Part shown: piece by piece, positions 32,905-41,237 of the stretch | Numbering within the stretch: the stretch's first letter is position 1 | Layout of the letters: each line of letters starts with the position of its first letter | Assembly: GCF_042651965.1 (NCBI RefSeq) | Contig: NZ_JBHSDY010000011.1 | Span: 163,100 to 227,099, forward strand | DNA from: Castellaniella hirudinis | GTDB taxonomy: Bacteria > Pseudomonadota > Gammaproteobacteria > Burkholderiales > Burkholderiaceae_B | Reading direction: 5' to 3' | Length of the DNA stretch: 64,000 bases | Made by a program: the position numbers and the translations under genes | The notes under the pieces: model-generated | Seen by the model: only the letters and a program-made list of their open reading frames with translations | Databases searched by the model: none | Told to the model about the DNA's origin: nothing

Positions 32905-34380
32905 TCAAACCCCCAACACCGTCACTGCCAGATAAAACAATCCCGACGACAGCAGCATGCTGGCCGGGAAGGTCAGCAGCCATGCCAGCAGGATGGTGCG
33001 CACCGTGCCGTTGTGCAATCCGCTGCGATTGGCGACCATGGTGCCGGCCACGCCGGAGGACAGGACCTGGGTGGTCGAGACCGGCAGGCTGAAGACGTTG
33101 GCCACGCCGATGGCGGCGACGGCGGTGATCTGGGCGGCCATGCCCTGGGCGTAGGTCATGCCTTGCTTGCCGATTTTTTCGCCCACGGTCAGCACCACGC
33201 GGCGCCAGCCCACCATGGTGCCGGCGCCCAGGGCCAGGGCGACGGCGACGATCACCCAGAACGGCGCATATTCCGTCGTCGCGGTCAGGTCCGATCGCAA
33301 GCGCCGCAAGTCGGTCTTTTCATCGAGGGACAGCGTATCCAGGCTGCTCACTTTGCGGGCGGTATCGTCCAGGCAGAGCAGATAGCGGCGCACGCGCACC
33401 CGGGTTTCGGGCGTCAGGTCGTCGTAGGAGCGCACGCCGTCCAGGGTGTGGCGCACCGCCTTGATGATGGGCAGCGTGTCCTGCGGATCGCAGCGGGCGG
33501 TCTGGGGCAGTCCGATGCGGGGCGGGGCCTTGAGCGCCAGATAGTCGCCCAGGATCACTTCGTTGCGCAGGTAGAGATCGTTCAGGTGGGCGGCGGCGTC
33601 GACGGTGCGCTGGACCTGGTAGGGCGTGCTGGCCGGGTCCAGCATGAACTTGGCCGGGACGATGCCGATCAGGACCAGCATGATCAGGCCGATGCCTTTC
33701 TGCCCGTCGTTGGAGCCGTGCACGAAGCTGACGCACATGGCCGACAGCACCAGCACCAGCCGGTTCCAGAAGGGAGGGTGTTTTTTGTTGTCGATGGCGC
33801 GGCGCTGTTCGGGCGTCTTGTGCATCTTCGAGTCGAGGAACAGCTTTTTCAGGCCCAGCAGCAGCAAGGCCGCCAGGATGAAGCCGGCCAGGGGCGAGAT
33901 GATCAGCGACAGGCCGATGTCGATGGCCTTGCCCCAGTTGACGCCGTCGCCCACGGGCAGGCCGGTCAGCAGGGCATTGGCCAGGCCCACGCCCAGGATC
34001 GAACCGATCAGCGCGTGCGAACTGGAGGCGGGGATGCCGAAATACCAGGTGCCCAGATTCCAGGCGATGGCGGCCACCAGGATGGAGAACGCCATGGACA
34101 GGCTGCGCCCGCTTTCCAGGTTGAGCAGCATTTCAACGGGCAGCAGGTGGACGATGGCGTAGGCCACCCCCACGCCGCCGAGCAGCACGCCCAGGAAGTT
34201 GCAGATGCCGGAAAAGAGCACGGCCAGGTGCGGCGGCATGGCCTTGGTATAGATGACCGTGGCGACGGCGTTGGCGGTGTCGTGGAAACCGTTGATGAAT
34301 TCGAAGACCAGGACGAGGGCCAGCGCCAGAACCAGACTGAGCCCGACCGAAAGGGGTAGGCCGGAGAATAGATCGAACAT
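32905..34380 (-). CDS. Inorganic phosphate transporter, PiT family
   Basis: A 491-aa secondary phosphate transporter. Both PiT signature repeats are present: FEFINGFHDTANAVATVIYTK near residue 25 and FVHGSNDGQKGIGLIMLVLIG near 215, with a late block QITAVAAIGVANVFSLPVSTTQVLSSG. A long hydrophilic central region (about 240-360) separates the two halves, as in PitA. It resembles low-affinity metal-phosphate importers. The phosphate regulator gene phoU lies 3.7 kb away with its own promoter. Confidence 0.94.
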   Translation of the reverse strand: MFDLFSGLPLSVGLSLVLALALVLVFEFINGFHDTANAVATVIYTKAMPPHLAVLFSGICNFLGVLLGGVGVAYAIVHLLPVEMLLNLESGRSLSMAFSILVAAIAWNLGTWYFGIPASSSHALIGSILGVGLANALLTGLPVGDGVNWGKAIDIGLSLIISPLAGFILAALLLLGLKKLFLDSKMHKTPEQRRAIDNKKHPPFWNRLVLVLSAMCVSFVHGSNDGQKGIGLIMLVLIGIVPAKFMLDPASTPYQVQRTVDAAAHLNDLYLRNEVILGDYLALKAPPRIGLPQTARCDPQDTLPIIKAVRHTLDGVRSYDDLTPETRVRVRRYLLCLDDTARKVSSLDTLSLDEKTDLRRLRSDLTATTEYAPFWVIVAVALALGAGTMVGWRRVVLTVGEKIGKQGMTYAQGMAAQITAVAAIGVANVFSLPVSTTQVLSSGVAGTMVANRSGLHNGTVRTILLAWLLTFPASMLLSSGLFYLAVTVLGV

Positions 34381-34503
34381 GATGGATGTGCGTTCGGGAG
34401 ACCCGGCATTATTGCAAATTTATGAACGGAAGTTTGACCGGTTCTTTCCGGGCGGCATTCCGGCGGTCTCCGGGCTGATCCATGGATCGTTTTTTTCCGG
34501 GGA
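34381..34503. other. Upstream region of the phosphate transporter
   Basis: 123 nt between ecsC-like and pit-like genes (both minus). It holds an isolated A+T-richer patch (about 34408-34424) with a weak minus-strand -10 candidate (AATAAT) for pit, and a 12-nt palindrome GATCCATGGATC (34477-34488). A GGTCAAACTTCC stretch vaguely resembles half a PHO box; I do not call it. Confidence 0.35.
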
Positions 34504-35313
34504 TCAGCCCGCGCGCGGCGAGTCCAGAGCCTCGTACGCCGCCCGCACCGCATCTTCTCCATAGCGCCGGTCCAGCCTGCGAATGATGAAATGGCCCCGG
34601 GCCATGTCCTGGAAGTGATCGATGAACAGGGTGTTGATCAGCGCGCCGCCGGCTGCGCCGAGGGCGGGCACGGCCTGGGCGGCGGCTTTTTCGGTGATCT
34701 GGATGCCGAAGCGTTCCGCCACGATCGTGATCAGGCGCATCAGGGCGGGCGGGGCGGCCTTTTCGACGGCGATGCTGCCGGCGGCGTATTCGGCGGCCTG
34801 GCTGATGGCGTGCGCCAGCGCCGTGCGGACGACGTAATAGCCGCTTTCCGCGCCGTCGTCGGCCGCGCTTTTGCCGCCCAGGGCGAAGACCTCCAGGCAG
34901 GCGAGCCGGGTGTCCGGGGCGGACAGCGATTCCCCTTCGCTGCGGGCGATGTCGGCAATCGAACGCATCATGATCGTGGTGGACACCGGCAGTTCCACCG
35001 CCAGGCCGGCCAGGCCGAAGAATCCGCCCACACCGCCGGAGGCCGCCGCGCCGATCTTGTGCCACACGTTCGAACTGCGGCCTCCGGGCTTGTCGTGCAT
35101 GGTGAACAGGGCGGCGTCAGCGGCTTTGCTCAGGGCCAGCCGGGTCACCTGGCCGATCTGGGCGTTCCAGCCGGCCGGGAGCCGGTCCATGAATTTTTCG
35201 ACAGGGGAGCCGATCAGATTGGTGATGCGCGCGGCCAGGCCCGGATTTTCCAGCAGGGCATGCGCCTGGCGCAGGGCATCGAGATCGTCGGCGGAGAAGG
35301 AGGTGTCGTGCAT
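34504..35313 (-). CDS. EcsC family protein
   Basis: A 269-aa member of the EcsC family. The Gly-rich core GAAASGGVGGFFGLAGLAVELPVSTTIMMRSIADIARSEG and the paired helices AGSIAVEKAAPPALMRLI ... IQITEKAAAQAVPALGAAGGALINTLFIDHFQDMARGHF are typical. Bacillus EcsC is linked to the Ecs ABC transporter, but most proteobacterial members have no known role. ATG 35313 has AGGAG upstream and overlaps the WYL regulator stop by one base (TGATG). Confidence 0.85.
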   Translation of the reverse strand: MHDTSFSADDLDALRQAHALLENPGLAARITNLIGSPVEKFMDRLPAGWNAQIGQVTRLALSKAADAALFTMHDKPGGRSSNVWHKIGAAASGGVGGFFGLAGLAVELPVSTTIMMRSIADIARSEGESLSAPDTRLACLEVFALGGKSAADDGAESGYYVVRTALAHAISQAAEYAAGSIAVEKAAPPALMRLITIVAERFGIQITEKAAAQAVPALGAAGGALINTLFIDHFQDMARGHFIIRRLDRRYGEDAVRAAYEALDSPRAG

Positions 35314-36287
35314 CAAGGGGCTCCTGAATCGAGTTTTTCCACCCCGTCCACCGCCTCTCCGAACCCGCGCAGCCATTGATCCAGCATGGCGCTGTCGACC
35401 ACGGTGGCAGTGACTTCCAGCCGGTCGCCGTCAGCCTCGGTAATCGTCTGGTCCCTGGACAAGGGCGTTTCCAGCAGATGATGCCCGACCTCGCGTTTGA
35501 TGCGAAAGCGCAGCCGGATGCGCTCGCCCTCGCCGAAGCGAAAGCGTCCGTCGGCATCGTATTTGGCCAGGTCGAAGTCCCGGGGGCGCTCAAAGGGGAT
35601 GGTGGAGGCCTGCTCGGCGCTCAGGATGCGGTGCAGGGCCAGGCTGCGCTCGTTTTCGAACCCCTGGAAGCGGCACACCAGATACAGGCGCGGGCCTTGC
35701 TGGGCCAGGCCCAGGGGCATGACCTCGATGGTCTGGCGCCGGCCGCCGGCGTTCTTGTAGTCCAGCCGCAGCCGATGATTGTGGTACAGGGCTTCGCTGA
35801 CCGTGTCCAGCACACCGGGCGCGATGGTCGGGGGCAGCAGCGGCTGGGTGGTGGCGACCACACGGATCTTGGACGGCCATTCGCGCTCCAGCCCTGCATT
35901 GCGGTCCGGCTCCATGTTGCGGTGCGCCTGGGCGAAGAAACCCTCCAGGGATTTCATCAGGTGGGCGGGCAGCAGATGGCGCAGGTGTTCCTCGGCCAGG
36001 GTCAGCAGCAGGGATTCCTGTGCGTTCAGGTGCGGAATGGCCAGCGGTTTGGCGTGGGGCAGCCACTGGTAGCGGTAGGGGGCGGCATCGTCGTTGCGCT
36101 CGATGTCCAAGGCCGCGCTGAGCATGTCCAGTTGCCGCTGGATGGTCCGTATATCGCGCTCGAAACCGCTGGCGGCCAGTTGCGCGTGCAGTTCGCCGGT
36201 GGTGATGGTGCGGGGCGCGCGTGGAATCCGGCGCAGTATTTCCAGCGCCAGCAGGGTGGTTTCCAGAGTCGAGGATCGTGTGGCCAT
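35313..36287 (-). CDS. WYL-domain transcriptional regulator
   Basis: A 324-aa regulator: N-terminal helix-turn-helix (residues about 1-75: TLLALEILRRIPRAPRTIT, FERDIRTIQRQLDML), then a WYL domain from about 150 (SEALYHNHRLRLDYKNAGG, PLGLAQQGPRLYLVCRF, where LYL stands in place of the namesake WYL) and a WCX-like C-terminus. WYL proteins sense nucleotides or nucleic acids and often regulate DNA-damage or defence genes. It is transcribed with the downstream EcsC gene and lies 37 nt after the sirtuin gene. Confidence 0.87.
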   Translation of the reverse strand: MATRSSTLETTLLALEILRRIPRAPRTITTGELHAQLAASGFERDIRTIQRQLDMLSAALDIERNDDAAPYRYQWLPHAKPLAIPHLNAQESLLLTLAEEHLRHLLPAHLMKSLEGFFAQAHRNMEPDRNAGLEREWPSKIRVVATTQPLLPPTIAPGVLDTVSEALYHNHRLRLDYKNAGGRRQTIEVMPLGLAQQGPRLYLVCRFQGFENERSLALHRILSAEQASTIPFERPRDFDLAKYDADGRFRFGEGERIRLRFRIKREVGHHLLETPLSRDQTITEADGDRLEVTATVVDSAMLDQWLRGFGEAVDGVEKLDSGAP

Positions 36288-36324
36288 GCCGGGGTCGCAG
36301 AGTCGGGAGAGCCGCCAGTATGGA

Positions 36325-37149
36325 TCAAATATGTGTATCAAGCCATTGCAGCGTCCGCAGCGCCGGGCCTTCCAGGCCGACGCCCCAGCGCGGAGAAATG
36401 GCGCTGTCGCGGGCATTGATGCGCAGCACCGGATGGCCGCTGCGCAGGCTGAAATGGCGCACCGAGGGGATCGCCTGACCCGCGCCCAGTTCGATCACGG
36501 CCAGCGGGTCGCCGCCCACGGATTCCAGCCAGGCGTTGAGCCGGTCGCGCTGAGCCGTCATGCGCTCCGTTTCCCAATTCAGGTCATTGAACATCAGCAC
36601 GTTGGGGCGGGCCAGGGCGCCGCAGTCGGGGCAGGTCGGCAGGGGCGAGCGCAGGCGGCAGGTCGCAGCGTCCACGTCCGGCTCGAAGTCGTCGGCCGGC
36701 CAGATCCGGTGCTTGCAGCGGGCGTGACATTGCATCCAGTGCAGCGAGCCGTGGCATTCCAGGAGCCGGTCCGGGTCGAAGCCCGCCCGCTGGAACTGGC
36801 CGTCGACGTTGCTGGTGAAGACGAAGGCGCCGTGCGGCAGGCGTTCGGCCCAGCGCCGCAGGATGCCGAAGCCCGCATGCGGTTCGGTCCGGCGATATAG
36901 GGACAGGCGGTGGCCGTAAAACCCCCAGGCCAGCGTGGGCCAACGGTCGAAGGATTCGGGCTGGGCGATGTGCTGGAAATCCAGGCGCGCCTGACGCAGG
37001 GCGGGGTAGGCCTGCCACAGGCCCTCTTTGCCGCGAAAATCCGGCAGTCCGGAATCCACGCCCATGCCGGCGCCGGCGGTGATCAGCAGACCGCGGGCCG
37101 CACGCAAGTAATCCAGGGCGCGGTTCCATTGGGCGTGGGTGGGAGGCAT
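36325..37149 (-). CDS. SIR2-family NAD-dependent protein deacetylase
   Basis: A 274-aa sirtuin-like protein. NAD-binding motif AGAGMGVDSGLPDFRG (about residues 26-41), FTSNVDGQFQRAGF (usual TQNVDGLH), catalytic His in ECHGSLH (about 135), and Cys pairs CHARC ... CPDC that may bind zinc (the first has a three-residue gap rather than two). ATG 37149 chosen: AAGGA lies 9 nt upstream; a GTG at 37179 is an alternative. Substrate unknown. It heads a minus-strand run sirtuin-WYL-EcsC. Confidence 0.85.
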   Translation of the reverse strand: MPPTHAQWNRALDYLRAARGLLITAGAGMGVDSGLPDFRGKEGLWQAYPALRQARLDFQHIAQPESFDRWPTLAWGFYGHRLSLYRRTEPHAGFGILRRWAERLPHGAFVFTSNVDGQFQRAGFDPDRLLECHGSLHWMQCHARCKHRIWPADDFEPDVDAATCRLRSPLPTCPDCGALARPNVLMFNDLNWETERMTAQRDRLNAWLESVGGDPLAVIELGAGQAIPSVRHFSLRSGHPVLRINARDSAISPRWGVGLEGPALRTLQWLDTHI

Positions 37150-37314
37150 GGCATCGATTCCTTGGTGAGCGTGAAACACAGGCTCAGTCTAGGGAGACCT
37201 TGCGACAGAATGTGTCGCCGCCGTCCGTCGTGCGCGGGTCGTGGCGGATCGAGGCCGCTGCAGGGCGGGACCATTACAATACAGGCCTCCCAGACCTCCG
37301 ATCGGAATACCCCC
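37150..37314. promoter_or_regulatory. Divergent region, sirtuin / rpiA, with rpiA promoter candidate
   Basis: 165-nt spacer. TACAAT at 37275-37280 is a good -10 for rpiA, 34 nt before its ATG; no -35 is evident. Nothing else stands out. Confidence 0.35.
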
Positions 37315-37995
37315 ATGCTCACCCAGGACGAACTCAAGCAACAGGCGGCCCAGGCCGCCCTCGACGATGTGCTGCCCCAGTTGCAGCCCGACAGCATCCT
37401 GGGGGTGGGGACGGGATCGACCGTGGATCGTTTCATCGATCTGTTGGCGCCGCATCGCGGAGCCTTCCGTGCGGCGGTGTCCAGCTCGGAGCGCAGCACG
37501 CGCCGCATGCAGGCGGCCGGCATCCAGGTGCTGGACTTGAACGAGGTGAGCTCGCTGGCGCTGTATGTGGACGGCGCCGACGAGATCGACCATCAGTTGA
37601 ACATGATCAAGGGCGGCGGCGGGGCGCTGACGCGTGAAAAGATCGTGGCTTCGGTGGCGGACCGTTTCGTCTGCATCGTCGATGAATCCAAGCTGGTCGA
37701 GCGCCTGGGCGGCTTTCCGCTGCCGATCGAGGTCATCCCCCTGGCGCGTGAAGCAGTCGCCCGCGAGGTCCGCCAACTGGGCGGGCAGCCGCGCTTGCGC
37801 GAAGGCTTCACCACCGACAACGGCAACCAGATCCTGGACGTCGCCGGCCTGCGCTACGGCGATCCCGCCGAATTCGAGGCGCTGCTGAACAACATCCCGG
37901 GCGTGGTCTGCTGCGGCCTGTTCGCGATCTCGGGCGCCCAGGTGGCGCTGGTGGCGGGGCAGGCGGGCGTGTCGCGGCTGGAATTGCGCGATTGA
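37315..37995 (+). CDS. rpiA: Ribose-5-phosphate isomerase A
   Basis: A 226-aa enzyme interconverting ribose-5-phosphate and ribulose-5-phosphate in the pentose phosphate pathway. GVGTGSTVDRFIDLL (phosphate-binding, residues 27-41), YVDGADEID (catalytic Asp, about 81-89), IKGGGGALTREKIVAS and CIVDESKLV are the RpiA signatures. Length is typical. Confidence 0.96.
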   Translation: MLTQDELKQQAAQAALDDVLPQLQPDSILGVGTGSTVDRFIDLLAPHRGAFRAAVSSSERSTRRMQAAGIQVLDLNEVSSLALYVDGADEIDHQLNMIKGGGGALTREKIVASVADRFVCIVDESKLVERLGGFPLPIEVIPLAREAVAREVRQLGGQPRLREGFTTDNGNQILDVAGLRYGDPAEFEALLNNIPGVVCCGLFAISGAQVALVAGQAGVSRLELRD

Positions 37996-38022
37996 TCCGG
38001 CTTCGCGCCGGTCGGCGCCACA

Positions 38023-38056
38023 TCGTCATGTTTCTGTCACATGGCGCTGCTATGCT
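38023..38056 (+). promoter_or_regulatory. PHO-box-like promoter of phoU
   Basis: TCGTCATGTTTCTGTCAC (38023-38040) has the 7-4-7 layout of the PhoB-binding PHO box; the second heptamer CTGTCAC is perfect and 13 of 18 positions match the E. coli consensus. A -10 TATGCT follows at 38051-38056 after 10 nt, the spacing used when PhoB replaces the -35. Confidence 0.65.
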
Positions 38057-38133
38057 GAGCATTCTTTCCATATGCGGCGAGCGCGATGCCAGCGCGCTCG
38101 TCGAACGCGCCTGACGGCAGGCAGAGGTCCCGG

Positions 38134-38880
38134 ATGCTGGAACACACCAATAAGCAATTCCACAGCGAACTCGAAACGACGCGGTCCATGTTCCTGCAGA
38201 TGGGCGGACTGGTCGAATCCATGGTGCTGGACGGCATCCACGCCCTGACGCGGGGTGAACTGCAACTGGTGGACCGGGTCCGTGAGCACGAACGGCAGGT
38301 CAATCAGTTCGAGATCGACATCGACGAGCGCATCAGCCAGTTGATCGCCCGGCATCAGCCGACGGCCGGGGACCTGCGCCTGCTGCTGTCGGTGTCCAAG
38401 ATGCTGACCGATATGGAGCGCTGCGGCGACGAGGCCGAAAAGATCGCCAAGGTCGCCCGCCGCCTGCACGAATCCAATACGTCCTACGAGCCGGTGGTGG
38501 AATTGCGCCACATGGCCGATGCAGTGGCCAGCATGATCCGGGCGGCGTTGGACGCCTTTGCCCGCGAAGACCCCATTGCAGCCGCCCAGGTCGTGCGCAA
38601 CGACAAAGAGGTGGACAAGGAATGGAAGGCCTCCCTGCGCCACATCATCACCTACATGATCGAAGACCCGCGCACGATCTCGCATTCCATCGATCTGATC
38701 TTCATCGCCCGCGCGCTGGAGCGCATCGGCGACCATGCGAAGAACATGGCCGAGCGGGTGATCTACATGGTGCGCGGCGACGACGTGCGCCACACGGGCG
38801 TCACCAATACCGAACGCATGGCGCGCGGCGAGCCGCCGCAACCGCGCGGCGATGACGCGTCCGAGAACGCGCGCGACTGA
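38134..38880 (+). CDS. phoU: Phosphate signalling regulator PhoU
   Basis: A 248-aa helical protein that represses PhoR/PhoB signalling when phosphate is plentiful. It has the two PhoU three-helix repeats: MLEHTNKQFHSELETTRSMF with MGGLVESMVLDGIHAL in the first, and ELRHMADAVASMIRAALDAF in the second, plus metal-binding acidic patches (LTDMERCGDEAEKIA and ARALERIGDHAKNMAE). ATG 38134 follows AGAGG. It stands alone here, not in a pst operon. The PHO-box-like site upstream suggests PhoB activation. Confidence 0.95.
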   Translation: MLEHTNKQFHSELETTRSMFLQMGGLVESMVLDGIHALTRGELQLVDRVREHERQVNQFEIDIDERISQLIARHQPTAGDLRLLLSVSKMLTDMERCGDEAEKIAKVARRLHESNTSYEPVVELRHMADAVASMIRAALDAFAREDPIAAAQVVRNDKEVDKEWKASLRHIITYMIEDPRTISHSIDLIFIARALERIGDHAKNMAERVIYMVRGDDVRHTGVTNTERMARGEPPQPRGDDASENARD

Positions 38881-38892
38881 TTGGGACGGAGA

Positions 38893-39165
38893 TCAGGCCG
38901 AGGGCGGCACGTAGCCCTGGGCCTCGACGTCCTGGTCGTCGAACAGGAACGCCTGCATGCGTCCGGCCAGGAATTTGCGCGCTTCGGGTTCGGCCAGGCT
39001 CAGGTGGTTCTCATTGACCAGCCGCGTCTGGATGTCCAGCCACTGGGTCCAGGCGTCCTTGGAAATTTCGCGCCAGATGCGCACGCCCAGATCGCCCGGG
39101 TACGGGGGATAGTCCAGGCCTTGGGCCTCACGCTTGAGTTTGTGGCATTGAATCATGCGTGCCAT
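38893..39165 (-). CDS. yggX: Fe(2+)-trafficking / oxidative damage protection protein YggX
   Basis: A 90-aa YggX family protein (MARMIQCHKLKREAQGLDYPPYPG, ISKDAWTQWLDIQTRLVNE, RKFLAGRMQAFLFDDQ). It protects iron-sulfur enzymes from oxidative damage; the conserved Cys7 matches the family. AGAGG precedes the ATG. Confidence 0.95.
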   Translation of the reverse strand: MARMIQCHKLKREAQGLDYPPYPGDLGVRIWREISKDAWTQWLDIQTRLVNENHLSLAEPEARKFLAGRMQAFLFDDQDVEAQGYVPPSA

Positions 39166-39203
39166 GTCGGGAGCCTCTCGTGTCTTGCGGTGGGGAAGCG
39201 GTG

Positions 39204-39209
39204 ATTGTA
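39204..39209 (-). promoter_or_regulatory. -10 candidate for yggX
   Basis: TACAAT on the minus strand, about 39 nt upstream of the yggX ATG and inside the rfbD-yggX gap. No -35 match. Just upstream a GAGGC-a-GCCTC stem (39216-39226) lies after rfbD. Confidence 0.35.
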
Positions 39210-39234
39210 GCCCTGCGAGGCTGCCTCCGCCGCT

Positions 39235-40155
39235 TCAAGACCCTTCTGTCTTCCAGGCGTCCAGCACCCGATCCAGGCCGACGCGCCAGTCGCACTCCAA
39301 GGGTCCGATCAGGGCCTCCAGCCGGGCGCAGTCCAGGCGGCCGTTGGCCGGCCGGGGTTCGGGCGAGGGCCAGTCGGCCGAGGTGATCGCCTCGACCCGG
39401 GGCAGGCGGGCGATCAGGCCCCGGGCGTGGGCGCGGCTCAGGATTTCCAGCGCGAAACCGTGCCAACTGGTCCAGGGACGGCCGCCGAAGTGATAGAGGC
39501 CGCCCGGTAGCGGGTCCGCGGGCTGCAGGGCCAGCGTGTGCAGGACCCGGGCCAGGTGGCCGGCCCAGGTGGGGCCGCCGATCTGGTCATCGATCACGCG
39601 CAGCGTGTCGCGCTCCGTGCCCAGGCGCACCATGGTGCGCACGAAATTGCCGCCCCAGGCGCTGAAGACCCAGCCGGTGCGCACGATCAGCGCATGCGGA
39701 TCGGCGGCCAGCACAGCCTGTTCGCCCGCCAGCTTGCCGCGCCCGTAGGTGTTCAGGGGCGCGGTCGGGTCGCTTTCCCGGTAGGGGCGGTCCAGCCGTC
39801 CGTCGAACACGTAGTCGGTGGACACGTGCAGCAGCCGGATGCCGCGCGCCGCGCAGGCGCGCGCCAGCAGGCCGGGCGCGTCCGCGTTGATCGCGCGGGA
39901 CGGCTCCGGCTCCGCGGCCGCGCGGTCCACGGCCGTGTAGGCGGCGGCATTGATCAGGCAGTCGGCGGGATGCGCGTCCAGCCAGGCATGCACGGCATCG
40001 GCTTGCGTGATGTCCAACTGCGATCGCGTCAGGAATGCATAGCGCGCCGCATCGGGATGCCGCGCCGCCAGCACGCGCAGCGAACGCCCCAATTGCCCGT
40101 CGGCGCCGGTGACCAGGATGCGCGGGCCGTCGTCGCGCCGGGTCGGGGGTGTCAT
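39235..40155 (-). CDS. rfbD: dTDP-4-dehydrorhamnose reductase
   Basis: A 306-aa SDR-type reductase making dTDP-L-rhamnose, the last step of the pathway. ILVTGADGQLGRSLR (NAD(P) motif), INAAAYTAVDRAAAEP, VSTDYVFDG, the YGRGKLAGE catalytic YxxxK and RTGWVFSAWGGNFVRTM are RfbD hallmarks. The start overlaps the rfbB stop by one base. rfbA and rfbC are not in the window. Confidence 0.94.
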   Translation of the reverse strand: MTPPTRRDDGPRILVTGADGQLGRSLRVLAARHPDAARYAFLTRSQLDITQADAVHAWLDAHPADCLINAAAYTAVDRAAAEPEPSRAINADAPGLLARACAARGIRLLHVSTDYVFDGRLDRPYRESDPTAPLNTYGRGKLAGEQAVLAADPHALIVRTGWVFSAWGGNFVRTMVRLGTERDTLRVIDDQIGGPTWAGHLARVLHTLALQPADPLPGGLYHFGGRPWTSWHGFALEILSRAHARGLIARLPRVEAITSADWPSPEPRPANGRLDCARLEALIGPLECDWRVGLDRVLDAWKTEGS

Positions 40156-41237
40156 CAGGCGGACGCGGACGCGGCCGAGCCCAGGCCCAGCCGCTGGCGC
40201 TGGTAGCTGCCGTCCTGCACGTGGCGGCACCAGCCGCGGTTGTCCAGGTACCACTGCACGGTCTTGCGCAGGCCGGTGGCGAAGGTTTCCTGCGGCGTCC
40301 AGCCCAGCTCGCGGGCGATCTTGCCGGCGTCGATGGCGTAGCGCAGGTCGTGCCCCGGGCGGTCGGCCACGTGGGTGATCAGGTCGGCGTAGCGCGTCAC
40401 GCCGGCGGGGTGTTCGGGGGCGAGTTCTTCCAGCAGGGCGCAGATGGCCTGCACCACGTCGATGTTGCGCTGCTCGTTGTGGCCGCCGATGTTGTAGGTT
40501 TCCCCGGGGACGCCTGATTCGACCACGCGCAGCAGGGCGCGGGCGTGGTCCTCGACGTAGAGCCAGTCGCGCACCTGCAGGCCCTGGCCGTAGACGGGCA
40601 GGGGCTTGCCTTCCAGGGCGTTCAGGATGATCAGGGGGATCAGTTTTTCCGGGAAGTGGCAGGGGCCGTAGTTGTTGGAGCAGTTCGTCACCAGCACCGG
40701 CAGGCCGTAGGTGCGCTGCCAGGCCCGCGCCAGATGGTCCGATCCCGCCTTGCTGGCGGAATAGGGCGAGCTGGGGGCGTAGGGCGTGGCTTCCGTGAAC
40801 AGGTCATGGGTGCCGGCCAGGTCGCCGTAGACCTCGTCGGTGGAAATGTGATGGAAGCGGAAGGCGGCGCGCGCGGCGGCGCCCAGCCCGTTCCAGTGGG
40901 CGCGGGCGGCCTCCAGCAGCGTGTAGGTGCCGACCACATTGGTGCGCACGAATTCTGCGGGGCCGTCGATGGAACGGTCCACGTGGGATTCCGCCGCCAG
41001 GTGCATCACGGCGTCCGGCCGGTGGTGCGCAAAGGCGTCCGCCAGCCCCGCCGCATCGCAGATGTCCAGATGCTCGAAGGCATAGCGCGGATCGTCCGCG
41101 ACGCAGGCCAGGGATTCCAGGTTGCCGGCGTAGGTCAGCTTGTCGACGTTGACGACCGCATGATCGGTGTCGCCGATCAGGTGCCGGATCAAGGCCGAGC
41201 CGATGAAGCCGGCGCCGCCGGTGACGAGGATTTTCAT
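40155..41237 (-). CDS. rfbB: dTDP-glucose 4,6-dehydratase
   Basis: A 360-aa extended SDR: MKILVTGGAGFIGSALIRHL, HLAAESHVDRSI, ISTDEVYGD, catalytic YSASK in PYSASKAGSDHLARAW, and VTNCSNNYGP, GQGLQVRDWLYVEDHA. It forms dTDP-4-keto-6-deoxyglucose for rhamnose. The start overlaps the argA stop (ATGA, 41237-41234), so the sugar genes are co-transcribed with an arginine-synthesis gene. Confidence 0.96.
   Translation of the reverse strand: MKILVTGGAGFIGSALIRHLIGDTDHAVVNVDKLTYAGNLESLACVADDPRYAFEHLDICDAAGLADAFAHHRPDAVMHLAAESHVDRSIDGPAEFVRTNVVGTYTLLEAARAHWNGLGAAARAAFRFHHISTDEVYGDLAGTHDLFTEATPYAPSSPYSASKAGSDHLARAWQRTYGLPVLVTNCSNNYGPCHFPEKLIPLIILNALEGKPLPVYGQGLQVRDWLYVEDHARALLRVVESGVPGETYNIGGHNEQRNIDVVQAICALLEELAPEHPAGVTRYADLITHVADRPGHDLRYAIDAGKIARELGWTPQETFATGLRKTVQWYLDNRGWCRHVQDGSYQRQRLGLGSAASASA

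Noticed and set aside
34381..34503. PHO box upstream of the PiT gene
   Set aside because: Only one half site is approximate and the second is shifted by a base.
36325..37149. SIR2 gene as a known phage-defence effector (Thoeris, DSR or similar)
   Set aside because: None of the required partner genes (TIR, nuclease, argonaute) is nearby, and the protein has the compact sirtuin layout.
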